Shown: piece by piece, positions 51,188 to 61,660 of the stretch
Layout: each line of letters starts with the position of its first letter
Position numbering within the stretch: position 1 is the stretch's first letter
Origin: Spizellomyces punctatus DAOM BR117
Lineage: Eukaryota > Chytridiomycota > Chytridiomycetes > Spizellomycetales > Spizellomycetaceae
NCBI RefSeq assembly: GCF_000182565.1
Contig: NW_015971542.1
Coordinates: forward strand, 951,736-1,015,735
Reading direction: 5' to 3'
Length of the DNA: 64,000 nucleotides
The notes under the pieces: model-generated
The model's input: only the letters and a program-made list of their open reading frames with translations
Databases searched by the model: none
What the model was told of the DNA's origin: nothing
Position numbers and translations under genes: made by a program

Positions 51188-52103
51188 ATGAAGTGCATCA
51201 TTCCAGCTTTAATCGCCTTGATTGCCACCGCTGCCGCTGCGCCTTCTGGGGAACGCGGCCATAACAGCCATAATAGATACCATGAAGATAACGAGAAGAG
51301 TGAATTTGAAGGGTACGTAGCGCAGCTCTCTCTTTGCGCATGCTCTTTTGTACTCATGTTGGCGATCCTTTAAATCCAGGGCGATTGATGCTTTTGGAAA
51401 TTGGGCTGGCCGATGGTCGGACGGCACAGAAGGGGCTTATGGTCACGGCGAATTCTCCGGACGCAAGGAGCATGGGCGTTACGGCATTCAAACAGAGGCC
51501 TCGAAACACGAGAAGCCGGAATTCGAAGGGTAGGCGATCTCATAGAAAAAATTACGCATGCACTACAATTCACATGAATTACTAGGGCGTACGATCGAAA
51601 CACTGACCGTTGGAGCGGACGATGGTCCGACGGGAGAGAGGGTGCCTACGATGATGGTCGCTTTTCAGGTCGCCGTGGCCATAAATACGGAATTCAAACA
51701 GAAGCAACCAAGCACGAGAAGCCGGAATTCGAAGGGTAGGCGATCTCATAGAAAAAATTACGCATGCACTACAATTCATATGAATTACTAGGGCGTACGA
51801 TCGAAACACTGACCGTTGGAGCGGACGATGGTCCGACGGAAGAGAGGGTGCCTACGATGATGGTCGCTTTTCAGGTCGCCGTGGCCATAAATACGGAATT
51901 CAAACAGAAGCAACCAAGCACGAAAAGCCGGAATTCGAAGGGTAGGCGATCTCATAGAAAAAATTACGCATGCACTACAATTCACATGAATTACTAGGGC
52001 GTACGATCGAAACACTGGCCGTTGGAGCGGACGATGGTCCGACGGAAGAGAGGGTGCCTACGATGATGGTCGCTTTTCAGGTCGCCATGGCCATAAACAC
52101 TGA
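51188..52103 (+). CDS. Secreted repeat protein built from duplicated exon-intron units
   Basis: 226 residues in five exons: 51188-51312, 51380-51529, 51586-51735, 51792-51941 and 51998-52103. Exon 1 encodes a signal peptide (MKCIIPALIALIATAAAAP) and a His/Asn/Glu-rich head ending EKSEFEG. Exons 2-4 are each exactly 150 nt with phase-2 ends, so each adds 50 residues; exon 5 is a truncated copy that ends at a TGA after GHKH. The repeat core is NTDRWSGRWSDGREG, AYDDGRFSGRRGHKYG, IQTEATKHEKPEFEG. Exon 2 is a diverged copy (NWAGRWSDGTEGAYGHGEFS). Exons 3-5 and their 56-nt introns are nearly identical. No Cys, few hydrophobics, Gly/Arg/Asp-rich: probably extended or disordered. No known family is recognised; a wall protein, processed peptide precursor or effector are all possible. 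Confidence 0.75.
51530..52103. repeat. 206-bp tandem repeat (56-nt intron + 150-nt exon), about 2.8 recent copies
   Basis: Units start at 51530, 51736 and 51942, exactly 206 bp apart, the last one truncated by divergence after about 52100. Each begins with the intron GTAGGCGATCTCATAG... ending GAATTACTAG, followed by the repeat exon. Intron copies differ by about one base (CACATGAATT versus CATATGAATT). The preceding exon at 51380-51529 is a more diverged homologous copy preceded by an unrelated 67-nt intron. Confidence 0.92.
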
Positions 52104-53175
52104 ATCCATCAATTTGAGAGGTACGTAATTATCCCCCTTTGCAGCCTTATTCCTCAGATGGCTGACACTCATTTGGATCTCGTACAAGGCTTCTGACGAT
52201 GGCACACTGATTGGATATTGAGATATATTTGGTTATATGAGAAGAGAGCCCACAGCTGTATTACCTCAATTGCTGTAAATAATCATTTCCATATGCCTTT
52301 CATGAAATATGATATCATTGCCAATTTGAACTTGCTCTGCATAAAATTGCTCGGTGACAAGGGTTTCTTGCTTACAGCATTAGCGATGTGGGATTATGAT
52401 ATTAGGATATAGCTCCCACTTTATCTGGTATCCGCTTAACTGAAAAAGAAATCACCGCGCCTTTGGTTACTACTGACAAGATCTGAATTCTCCTGATGGC
52501 ACAATAGTTTAGCTGGTTTATTCAAAGGGAGGCGCACTGGACTCGCTGGAGCATAACAGGTTGGATAAAGGCACATTGGTTACGTAAGCTACATTTTAAT
52601 AAAAACTCCGACGGACGGAGGGGACCCACGCCCGATGACCGAGGGCCACAAATATGGGGGCGCTCAGAAACCAGGAACTGGAATTGTTTACAGGAGCGCA
52701 GTGTGGCTGTCCGATTGGCTGTTTACTCAAAAGACTATTTCCGTCTGGTAAATGGAATGGAAGATACTATTTACCGTTTGCATTGTTCCGATTTTGCTTT
52801 CTGCTTCCCTAGGAGAACAATATGAGAATATTATCGTTCAATTATCGACGGTATGTTTTGCATAAATATAATTGAAGGTACAATGAAGCCTGGATGCCGA
52901 GTTCGAGGATTCAAACATGTGACCGCGGATCGTTATGAAGGGGATTTTCTTGCATGCATTACCTTACTTGCTAAAGTTGATTTTGACAATGAGGATCTAA
53001 CGTACCATAGACAATATTGTGTTGACCGAGGGCAAGGTTCTAGGCCATGTCGTGCGTCAAAACGTTTTTAAAGAAGGGGGATAAAAGGACGCTTAAAAGG
53101 TTGCCGTCTCCGATCACAGTATCCGATCACAGTACCTGTATCTAAAGCGTAAATACAAAGTCGTGAAGCAGCAGA
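52104..53175. other. 1.07-kb intergenic region, no supported gene
   Basis: A+T-rich upstream of 52440. A donor-like GAG|GTACGTAATT at 52120 directly after the repeat gene stop could mark a former or alternative extra exon. Short plus frames at 52218-52412 and 52853-53071 carry no domain. Near 53105 the 11-mer GTATCCGATCAC repeats the CTCCGATCACAGTA context (two GATCACAGTA copies), probably promoter sequence. Confidence 0.5.
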
Positions 53176-54109
53176 ATGGACGTCGGACCTCTAGTCGCCG
53201 CGTAAGTTTATTTAGTCACCTTTTGGTTGTGTCTGTTCCCTCAATGACCAGGCGATTGCTTTCCATAGTGACTACACTGGCATTATTATCACTTTGATCA
53301 TTTTAGGAACATGCTGGGAAAATATTCAGCTTATCAAAGATGTGCAGCTCAAGGTCGCAATTCTGGCGTTTTTCATCTGTTGGATCATCGCACTTTCTGT
53401 AAATTGTTTCACTTGGCGCGCTCTTGGGGACGGCAATATCGATGGTTTCCTGCGACTCAATATCGTAAATTCAACCTTCTGGAACATTGCGATATTGGCC
53501 CAATCGTACTATTCCGTGCGTCGAACGTGCATGATCTATCACCTGTCTACCAAGCTCCAAAATGCGATTCCGGTTTCACTGAACATCATTCAAGCAGTCA
53601 TCCAATTTACTGCCATGGCGCTCTGGAACATTGATTTTAAACAGTACTATGGAACGTACGCGTCCCCAGCAACCGGCAAATCAGCAATAGCCACAGTCTC
53701 CTATATCATTCCGGCAGAAATCATCTACTTCAGTCTTCTGCAGATCAAGATTGCTCAATGCGCCACCGCCTTCGATCGCAACAGGAACTGGAGCAAGCTC
53801 GTAGCGCTCTGGTTGGAAGCAATTGTCCGTGTTGCTCTCTACGTCGTCATCATAGCGTTGAGTTACACAACGGCGTCGAATTATATTCCTCAGATCACGT
53901 ACTGGTCTTTCGTAATGGTTTTGCCTGCGATGATACCCGTAATATTCTTGACAGACATCAATCGCTTCCAGAAGGCTCTGAAGAATAGAAGCAACCACAA
54001 TGGCCCCAGCAGTCTGGAATCCCAACGAAAGCCTTCCTCGGTAGGAAGGGAAGGTGAATCAGTGCACATTAAAGCTACGGCCACTGCGTCCGGGACCCAA
54101 AATCACTAG
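53176..54109 (+). CDS. Orphan seven-transmembrane protein
   Basis: Two exons (53176-53201, 53269-54109) give 288 residues. The N-terminus is short (MDVGPLVAADYTG). Seven hydrophobic segments can be counted: GIIITLIILGTCW; VAILAFFICWIIALSVNCF; LNIVNSTFWNIAILAQSYY; VSLNIIQAVIQFTAMALWN; ATVSYIIPAEIIYFSLLQI; ALWLEAIVRVALYVVIIAL; TYWSFVMVLPAMIPVIFLT. A cytosolic Ser/Lys-rich tail of about 45 residues follows (KALKNRSNHNGPSS, then KPSSVGREGES). The topology suits a receptor with an outside N-terminus, but I see no class signature (no DRY, NPxxY, or fungal Ste2/Ste3 motif). The large intron-free body resembles lineage-expanded 7-TM families of early-diverging fungi. Function unknown. Confidence 0.7.
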
Positions 54110-54398
54110 AAGGCTGCCGGTCGGCGAGATAAAGATTGCGTGCAGATATTTGCATGTGATACACATTCTACCTACGCTAGGTGCCAGATGTTCGGCTATA
54201 TCGTGGATCATGTCCGTAGACCCGCGTTGTTCAGATCTATAAAAGTTTGAAGTTTATGATGGGTCAAGGGTGCTAGATACCACCTAGTTAATGCTAGCTC
54301 TCAGTTGGGATTGGAAATATACAAGTGACATCCTACCGAATTTCTTTATGACTTAAGGCACAGTCTCCAAGTCCCTGCTCACAATGGATGCAGGCAAT

Positions 54399-57380
54399 CT
54401 AATAGTAAAATGCGCATAGTTGTCCATCAACATCATTGCATCCCTCCATAGCTAATCGCCAGATGCAGCTTCCTTCTCCACTTCCGTCTGACCTGTACGC
54501 CCAATCTAAGACTTCATTACTTGTAACAGGTTTTACATCGTTAGATGCGGTTGCAACCGTGACATGTGGTATGGCATTGCAACTACGAATGTCTGCGGGC
54601 ATTCCGTCCACTACAATGGCCATCACACGGTCATCCCAGACCACTTCTTTGAAACTAATGCGCACTGGTATTCCAGGTCCTGTTTGTGCAGATGCCTGAG
54701 AGGCAAAAGGATGGGCGTCAACGTATTCCGCAATTCTCTGGGCATATACTTTAGACAGTTCTTCGGCCTTGGAATCCCCACGTCGCGTCATGCAAAGCGT
54801 CACATGCCATCCTTTCAGCTTCTGTTCTTCTACGCGTCTGGCCGACACCAGAGACTCCCACGTTTTTCGCACTTCAGGTTCTTGTTTCAAAAACAATTTA
54901 GTCAGGAGCCCAGCAAGATCAAAGGATGGGTCCAATCTAATGCCGTAGTACAGCGGCTTCCTCCTGGCGCTCGAATCTTTGACAACCTTGCAGACAGTCT
55001 CTTGATAGGCCAACGATGCCTCATATGCTTCAGTGTAGGCAGCGGTACTTGGTCCTGGGAGGCCCAGCACGGGCAATATCTTGGAGAGGTGTGCTCGGGG
55101 GCTATCAGTGAAGCTCAATGTAACAACTATATCGATGAGTGAATCTGCTTCAATTGTTTTGTCAACTGGATCACGCCTCATCGTGAAGTTCCGGATCACT
55201 TTCCGATAGTCCGCGGCACGTTTTGGTGTTAATGATTGATGATTCTCACCTCTAAGATTGAATCATTTAAGGCTTTGCAATTGGATACACCACGAAAGAC
55301 CGTGTGAGATGAAGATCTGGTTGCACTTACCGCTCAACTACTCGCTTTGCGGCCAGCTCTACTACTGGCTCAATTCCCTTGTCTTCAACAAACTTGTCAA
55401 TTTGCCAATCCAATGCCACAATTGTACCTCCAGGATATCGTTGCTTGAAGGCCTTTGTAATGGTTAGCCGATGCTGCGACAGATGATTGTTTTTGTCGGC
55501 ATACACGATGTCGTTTCTCTCAAAACCGTCCAGCACCGCGCGTTCAAATACATTGGCTGCCTTCTTCGCCACAATATTATCACTCTGAATGTGTCCAATG
55601 CGGGGGAACAGATGAGTCAGAAGACGGCCCAAAAACGTCTTCCCCGCGCCTATGGTAGCGATAGGCAGAACAAGAGTTTTGTCAGTGCCGAAGAGGCTTC
55701 CCAGCTTGCGGCCGTCCGACTGCTTCGCCGAAGTCTGCGATTCTTCACATCTGGCTTTCAAAGTCGCGCCACTGATGCGGCGAGCTTCTTCTGCCTCCAT
55801 TTCTTCCTCTGTCTTGAGAGTGGCCTCTCCCCGTGCAAACTCCTCAGTAGTGCGCCGTGCTTCAGCTACAATGTGCTCGCCAATGTTTGGAAGACGGGCC
55901 TCTTGTAAGAAGAGATTTCTCGCTCTAATGATTCCCTTTTGCTTTCCGTAATCTCGAAACAAAATCGGATCACTTTTGAGCTTTGCACGGACCCACTCCA
56001 CATATTGGCGGGTTAGCTCGAAACGCGGATTGAATTTCATTGGCTTCCCAGAAAGGACGCGGTTGGTCACTTCTCGCCATTCCCGAAACATAAGATAGGG
56101 TTCATCGTACTTGATTTTGAAGAAGTGCATTCCGCTCGGCGGCGTTTTTCGATGACATCGAACAACAAATCCCTCGATTGCTCGTCCATTGTATGAACCT
56201 GTTGAACGGCACGAGTCACTGAAGTCCCGCACCTCTATACATCATAGATCTTTAGAAACTCCACCCGTATTTATCAACGTGACAAGTATCACCTTTAAGT
56301 GTACTCATCGTTAGAGCATCCACAATTTTGAAGCCAAATTCACTTGCTATCGGCCGTAGTTTTGAACTCTCCCACGTTTGAAATTCCGGGGTGTTCTCAT
56401 TGACACCGTGCAAGTAAAGCCCACGTCGATCTGGAGGATATTCCAGAATATGTTCTTCAAAGTCATCATCGGCCAACTATATTGCCTCATTCATAAGAAC
56501 AATGTCGGTCGGATGCATAGAAATATTGATCCCAGCGTCAATACCTCAAATACAGCTGTAACATCATGCTTCGCAAGAAATTTGACGAAATCCTGTCGTG
56601 TCCGCCCAGCAGACTTGAGATGTTTGTCCACCCATTCTTCGCCCTTCTGTGCATGGCTTGGCTTAGTGCTGCCATCAGAGACTGTCTCTCGAACTTGGCC
56701 TGCTCCTAATGCATGCTTTGACGTTACAACCAATTCGTCATCCAGAGCGGCCGCAAAGATGATGCAGCCATTTTCCTTTAAGGTGACCTCATAAGGTCCC
56801 TCAGTGTTGGCTGAGAGCGCTTCCCACGACGTACTAGGAACTTCTCCAACTGTGAAATGAGCGACAACAAGTTTAATGACATTGGTGATTCAATGCTGAA
56901 GCGCTGCTAATAACCATTGAAGAACTTGTCATATCCTCTAATCACGATTTTCCAATCTCCGCTTCCATCTTCGCCCACTTCTGTGACGAAGAGTCCTCTC
57001 GCCAAGGTCGGGAATACCGGAGGATCTTTGCGATAAAGGCTCTCCAGACAATTGTATGAATAAATATTCCTGGTTTTGATGCCCTTGATCTTCGACACAT
57101 CCTTGGGCATGCCTCTGCTTTCCCGAGGAGTAAACGTATAGCGGGTCCTACGAACGAAGGCTCTCTTTTTGCCAGCTGGCGAAACCAGTAGTGCATTGTA
57201 TTCTTGAACAAGACGCGTAGCAGGGGTCAAGGTCTCCTCAAGGCTCGTACTTTCGAGCTTGCTGTTCACGACATCCAATTCTGATGCGTCGAACTGATCG
57301 GCCTGTCGATCAACTGCATCCTCAATGACTAACGGACGGGTAACATCCTGTCCAAGCTTGTGCTTATTCTTTTTGCCCAT
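54399..57380 (-). CDS. TRL1: Fungal-type tRNA ligase Trl1
   Basis: Joins tRNA halves after intron removal and HAC1-type mRNA in the unfolded protein response. Start at 57380 (MGKKNKHKLGQDVTRPLVIE). Ligase domain: motif I LKENGCIIFAAALDDELVV (catalytic Lys), then TKPSHAQKGEEWVDKHL, HILEYPPDRRGLYLHGVNEN, AIEGFVVRC (motif IV-type) and FFKIKYDEPYLMFREWRE (motif V). Kinase domain: P-loop VLPIATIGAGKTFLGRLL, IGHIQSDNI, YADKNNHLSQHR. The C-terminal cyclic phosphodiesterase domain has both histidine motifs: GWHVTLCMTRRG and IPHVTVATAS. It ends CAFYY at 54399. At least five introns. All three activities are present and appear intact. Confidence 0.93.
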
Positions 57381-57732
57381 GGCAACAGCCAAGAATATTT
57401 GACGGAACCTGAATCTCGGCTGATACGATAAGTTAAGTCGGATGGAGAAAAGAAGGGCGGCGGACAATGTCCCAGACATGTACCTTCAACGAACTTTACA
57501 AACTTGAGGAACTTGGCCTCTGGTGAGTCATGATGGCACAGCTTTGTCATCAATAAAACTGTGCCACAACCGTGAAGCCCCCAAATTGGATCGAACCTGG
57601 TCGGGCACCAACTCGCCGCTTGTGGCCTTGTCGCATCGTCAACAACGGCCGTCACCCACACACGCGAGGCGAGCGTGCGCATCACACAAATCATCGAAGG
57701 CACTTTTGAGACGGCGACTGGACCCTTGCAAC
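57381..57732. other. Divergent promoter between tRNA ligase and septin
   Basis: About 350 nt. Minus frames remain open upstream of the TRL1 start but have no family likeness. The stretch GGATCGAACCTGG near 57591 resembles a tRNA B box on the minus strand, but no cloverleaf can be formed around it. No gene is called. Confidence 0.5.
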
Positions 57733-59639
57733 ATGCCGTTGGTGAGTGTGGCAAGGAATAGGTTTGCCAGTGATCCACGGCGGGTCGCTGTGATTGTTCG
57801 GAGAGGTTAACTGTGACATTCTCCGACAGGAATACGCACTTCAGTTCCGTGGGCGGTTTCCCGACCCAGGCCCGTGGAAGCTACCTCGTTCGTTCACTGC
57901 AAGACTCTCCGAGCCTCTTGGGATAAGTGATTTGCCAGTCCAGCGCGTTCGCAGGTCGAAACGTCGCCCTTATATGTTCAACATTATGGTTGTTGGTGCG
58001 TTTCGCGATACACTTATATATCTGCAGCACTAGCATTATTTTGCCCTTCATCTCACGCTTACATGTGAAGGTGAATCTGGATTGGGCAAAACAACATTCA
58101 TGAACACGCTTTTCAACGCACCCTTGACGGAGCAGAGAACTCCAAAGAACCTCTCTGCCTCGAAAACAGTGGCTATTGATCCCACTACTTATGGTAAAAC
58201 CCCATACACGGATCATCATTGGGATTTACCAAATGTAATTTTATAAACGTGCGCGAATTTCTCAGAGCTCACGGAAGACGGAGTCACATTGATGCTAACC
58301 GTCATCGACACCCCTGGGTTCGGCGATCAACTGAACCGGGAAACGAGGTAAGACCATGTCATGGAGCCTCTATGCAATAGACCAGTTTGTGGACCTGCAT
58401 CCTTACCGTGTAATTCTCTAGCTTTGAGCCCATTGTGGACTATATCGATGCTCAGTACGACCTTTATCTCCAAGCCGAAAGTAGCCAGGAAATGCGGCGA
58501 AACATTAGGGATACTCGTGTCCACGCCCTGCTTTATTTCATTACGCCTTCAGGAGATAATGGGTACGTGACAGATATTTGGTAACGGCCACAGAAGATTT
58601 TGCTGAATGAGGCGTTCAGGTTGAAGGAGTTAGATGTTGAATTTCTCCAGCGGCTGTCCACTAAGGTCAATGTCATTCCTGTCATTGCGAAGGCAGACAC
58701 ATTGACGCCTGAGGAAACGTCAGCATTCAAAAAAGCGGTCAGTAATCCATGGTAATGCGTTGGCAGTTGATCTTGTCCGCTCAACTGGCACGTTATTTAG
58801 ATATTAAGAGACTTTGAAAGACATGATATTCGTGTGTATCCCACGGCACATGCGGAGGATCGGGAAACCCTCGTCGACCTCGAAAGATACATGCCCTTTG
58901 CCGTCATTGGTAGTGATGATTTCATAGACGTTGGAGGCAAGAAAGTGCGTGGTCGGTCATACCGCTGGGGTGCCGTGGAGGGTATGTGTGATCGGTCGTA
59001 CTGTGACGTATTTTTATGAACCCAAAATAATCTTTTCTCGTTTGCAGTTGAAAATGACAAACATTGCGATTTCGTACACCTCCGGGAATTGCTGATCAGG
59101 TAACACCTTTTCGTATGTACTTGCCATTTTATTCGCTTACAAATGATTCGGTTTAGGTCTAATCTTCAAGATCTCATCGAAACAACCCAAACCGTTCATT
59201 ACTCCCAATATCGTTCCCAACAAATCCGTGAACAGGGTCGTCCTGAGTCGTTCCTTGCATGTGATGAATTTTACGAATCAAGAATCGAGAATGCTAAGCG
59301 AAGCCTTGCCGATGATATGCAGCGTAAGGAGGATGAGATGCGGCAGATGTTTGTTGCGAAAGTGCGGGAGAAGGAGGCCAGTTTGCGGTACGTTAGAACC
59401 ATGAAATTCTGATAAATCGAATTGATGCTGATCTTCTGATATTAGGGAACGGGAAGAAGCACTAGCGCTTAAACGTCAGCAGATGATGGAGGAACTTGAA
59501 AAGATTCGCCGAAGCATTGAAGCGGAGGAGAGTACATACAACGAGATGCTCAAGTACGTATACCAGTCCCACATAGAGATGGACTGTGGAATCTGACGCA
59601 CATCCTTTTATTAGGGCGAAGGGGACGCAAAAGAAGTAG
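57733..59639 (+). CDS. Septin GTPase
   Basis: Septins form heteromeric filaments at the cortex. The start is inferred at 57733 as a three-codon exon (MPL) with a GTGAGT donor, followed by [19 protein letters not shown]. GTPase motifs: [20 protein letters not shown] (G1, P-loop across an intron), [16 protein letters not shown] (G3), [13 protein letters not shown] (G4). Septin-unique element: [22 protein letters not shown], preceded by [15 protein letters not shown]. The C-terminal coiled coil starts about 59250 ([41 protein letters not shown]), and the end is KAKGTQKK. The coiled-coil-bearing form resembles the Cdc3/Cdc12 or fission-yeast Spn2-type groups; I cannot choose between them. The N-terminal [11 protein letters not shown] is ahead of a polybasic RRSKRRP membrane-binding stretch. 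Confidence 0.92.
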
Positions 59640-59736
59640 ACGCCTATGCATGACAGATTTTATATGTTTTAAAAGTACCTCTTTACGATACATTAAAAGA
59701 AATAAAAATGACACATTTAAATTGCACTTAGGTTCA

Positions 59737-60925
59737 TGGGTGCCAATCTTCTGGGCAATATTGGCGTGAGCGAAGCAACCAAGGTGCGGATCTCATCTCA
59801 GTCACGTGAATCTCAACTGAACTCATTCTGGAGCTCACCTGGAGGTCACTACGCTAGCACAGAGATTATCATTTGGGAATAGAAGGATGCTACTTCTCAC
59901 AGGACCCACATGGCCTACTTTCGACTTTGTTAAGCCTCGGGATGATAGTGCCATATGCACAACAGGGCGGTTTACAATACAGGGACAGCCTCTCTTCACT
60001 CAGGCAGAGGAAGATCAGGGTCTTGGTGAGGCGGACAGGCTTGGGCACGAGGCCAAAACAGCGTTGACAGTATGGGATTGTGTGCGTACATGCTGAAAAG
60101 ATGTATTTCAGAAATACAAATAAAAAATGCACTGCTGACAACATGATTACTTGGGATCTCAAAGAGCGTAATTCTTGCCAAAATGCTGGAATATCAGAAC
60201 ACTCGCGCCGCTACGGCCATATCAGAGTTTGATGTTCGCGGAAAACGAGTGATTGAGCTGGTTGGTTGATGTCACACATAAACCTTACCCTCGTTAAGCT
60301 GTGATTTGCAAATACAGGGTGCAGGAAGAGCGTTGGTTGGTATGGCTGCCGCAGTACTAGGAGCGAACGTCGTCGTGACAGATGTGGATGACGTTCTGCC
60401 TGCTCTGAAAAAAGTGATTGCGTTAAACGAGCATATTATTGCATCGGATAAAGCAGAGAGCGAACTCAGTGGAAAAGGACGGATAGAGGGTGTTTGCAAT
60501 TTAGATTGGACCCAAAGGTTCCTTACACGTTGAATAACGCTGCGTTCAAACTCGTAACTGACCAGCTTTTGTGTCCAAGATCGAACGTCATTTCAATGCT
60601 CCAACCCCCTTTTGATCTAATCCTCGCCGCTGATGTCGTTTGGCTGTATGATTTAATCGAACCTCTAGTAGCAACCATTGCAGGTATGCTAACATAATTT
60701 GAAGATTTGCGATCCGACACTAACACACTGACAGAACTCTCCTCTCCAAATACAACGACCCTTCTCGCCTACCAATCACGAGCCCTCAGGGCGGATCGAC
60801 AACTCTTTTCAGCTTTGGAGAACCATCGCCTTAGCTGGGAAATTCTCGGGGACGAGCAGTTAGATCTATTCTATCGGAAGGACAATGTTGTGATATATCG
60901 CATTCAAAAGAGGAGGCATGGATAA
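59737..60925 (+). CDS. METTL21-like protein lysine methyltransferase
   Basis: Seven-beta-strand SAM-dependent methyltransferase; relatives methylate lysines of VCP, HSP70 or elongation factors. Recognised parts: GRFTIQGQPLFTQAEEDQG, HEAKTALTVWDC (beginning of the core), LAKMLEYQNTRAATAISEFD, motif I RVIEL joined over an intron to GAGRALVGMAAAVLGANVVV, VTDVDDVLPALKKVIALNEH (motif post I), the family-specific FDLILAADVVWLYDLIEPL, and the end LLAYQSRALRADRQLFSALE through FYRKDNVVIYRIQKRRHG. The substrate-defining D-V-V-W-L patch is intact. The start is uncertain: 59737 (MGANLLGNIGVSEATK) with a GTGCGG donor, or 59887. The first exon could instead be a leftover of the septin 3' region. Confidence 0.75.
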
Positions 60926-61200
60926 AGACAATCCATAGGGATTCAGTGAAAAACGAGATCCGTTCCCACTGCGTAGCGCACTCGAGACTTTATTAATGCG
61001 TACTCATAACATGTCGGTATTGAATACACAGTTGGCGACCAACAACCGTCGGTGCGGGTTCAACGAAAGCGGCTTTAGGCGGACACAATGGTGTTCCTAC
61101 CATTAATCTACTGAGGATGGGTGCATTCCCGCTAATATTGTTTCGTGCAGAGGGATTCTTGCAGACATGTTGACGTTTTGCTATGTATACATTGATGAAT

Positions 61201-61508
61201 CTATGCCGCAAGAGGTGAAATAAGACGGAGAAGATTTGGGCGCGGTACGCTTCGTGTGAAACCTTGTGGATAATAAGAATATAACGGTGAGTAATGAAAT
61301 TCGGACAATATCTTGCTATGCTCACTCGACTGTCGACCCGCAAGTCACAAAGTATGCGGTGAATGCAATCCAAAGACTACATCCATTCGCGACTACCTGG
61401 ACTTCACCACATACCCAAGTAAAGGATGAAGGGAATGAACCCGATATGCACTGCCTTCTTGCCCCAGTCAAAGAGCTTCATGATGCGTTCGCGAGTCTCT
61501 TCCTGCAT
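61201..61508 (-). CDS. TOM7: Mitochondrial import receptor subunit TOM7
   Basis: 51-residue subunit of the TOM complex that modulates its assembly and dynamics in the outer membrane. Two exons, 61508-61415 and 61262-61201, joined in phase 1 across a 152-nt intron. Sequence: MQEETRERIMKLFDWGKKAV, the single TM HIGFIPFILYLG, and the tail FTRSVPRPNLLRLISPLAA. The tail RPNLLxLISPL is the same pattern as yeast Tom7 (RPNFLNLLSPL), and GFIPFILYLG is the family signature. The gene is too small and split to appear as an ORF of note; the plus-strand frame over it (61266-61568) is its shadow. Confidence 0.88.
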
Positions 61509-61660
61509 GTTGGCTTTTCTAGTGTGATTGGCAGAATGAACAACGGCAAAGGGAAAACTGCAAACTGAGAACGGAAATGTTCCTCCCTGTTGCTATGGAA
61601 ACAACCAAGCAATGGATGACGTGAAAATGCAGCAGCATCACCATCGTTCCATCCTCCGCA

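Noticed and set aside
51582-52015. 75-77-codon ORFs on both strands repeated in the 206-bp array
   Set aside because: These frames run through the introns of the repeat gene and recur only because the DNA repeats. The spliced frame with a signal peptide is a better explanation.
51188-52103. CRISPR-like array or transposon terminal repeats
   Set aside because: Unit length, exon phase and splice sites explain the periodicity. There are no short conserved repeats with unique spacers and no transposase nearby.
57580-57640. tRNA gene on the minus strand (B-box-like GGTTCGATCC)
   Set aside because: No A box at the right distance and no acceptor or anticodon stems can be drawn. No convincing tRNA was found anywhere in the window.
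59737-59790. Alternative C-terminus of the septin (MGANLLGNIG segment)
   Set aside because: The septin frame ends with a stop at 59639 after a complete coiled coil. The segment begins with its own ATG and ends at a donor, so it is assigned tentatively to the methyltransferase.
60993-61373. 126-codon minus-strand ORF downstream of the methyltransferase
   Set aside because: It reads through the TOM7 intron and second exon in the wrong frame. TOM7 explains the locus.
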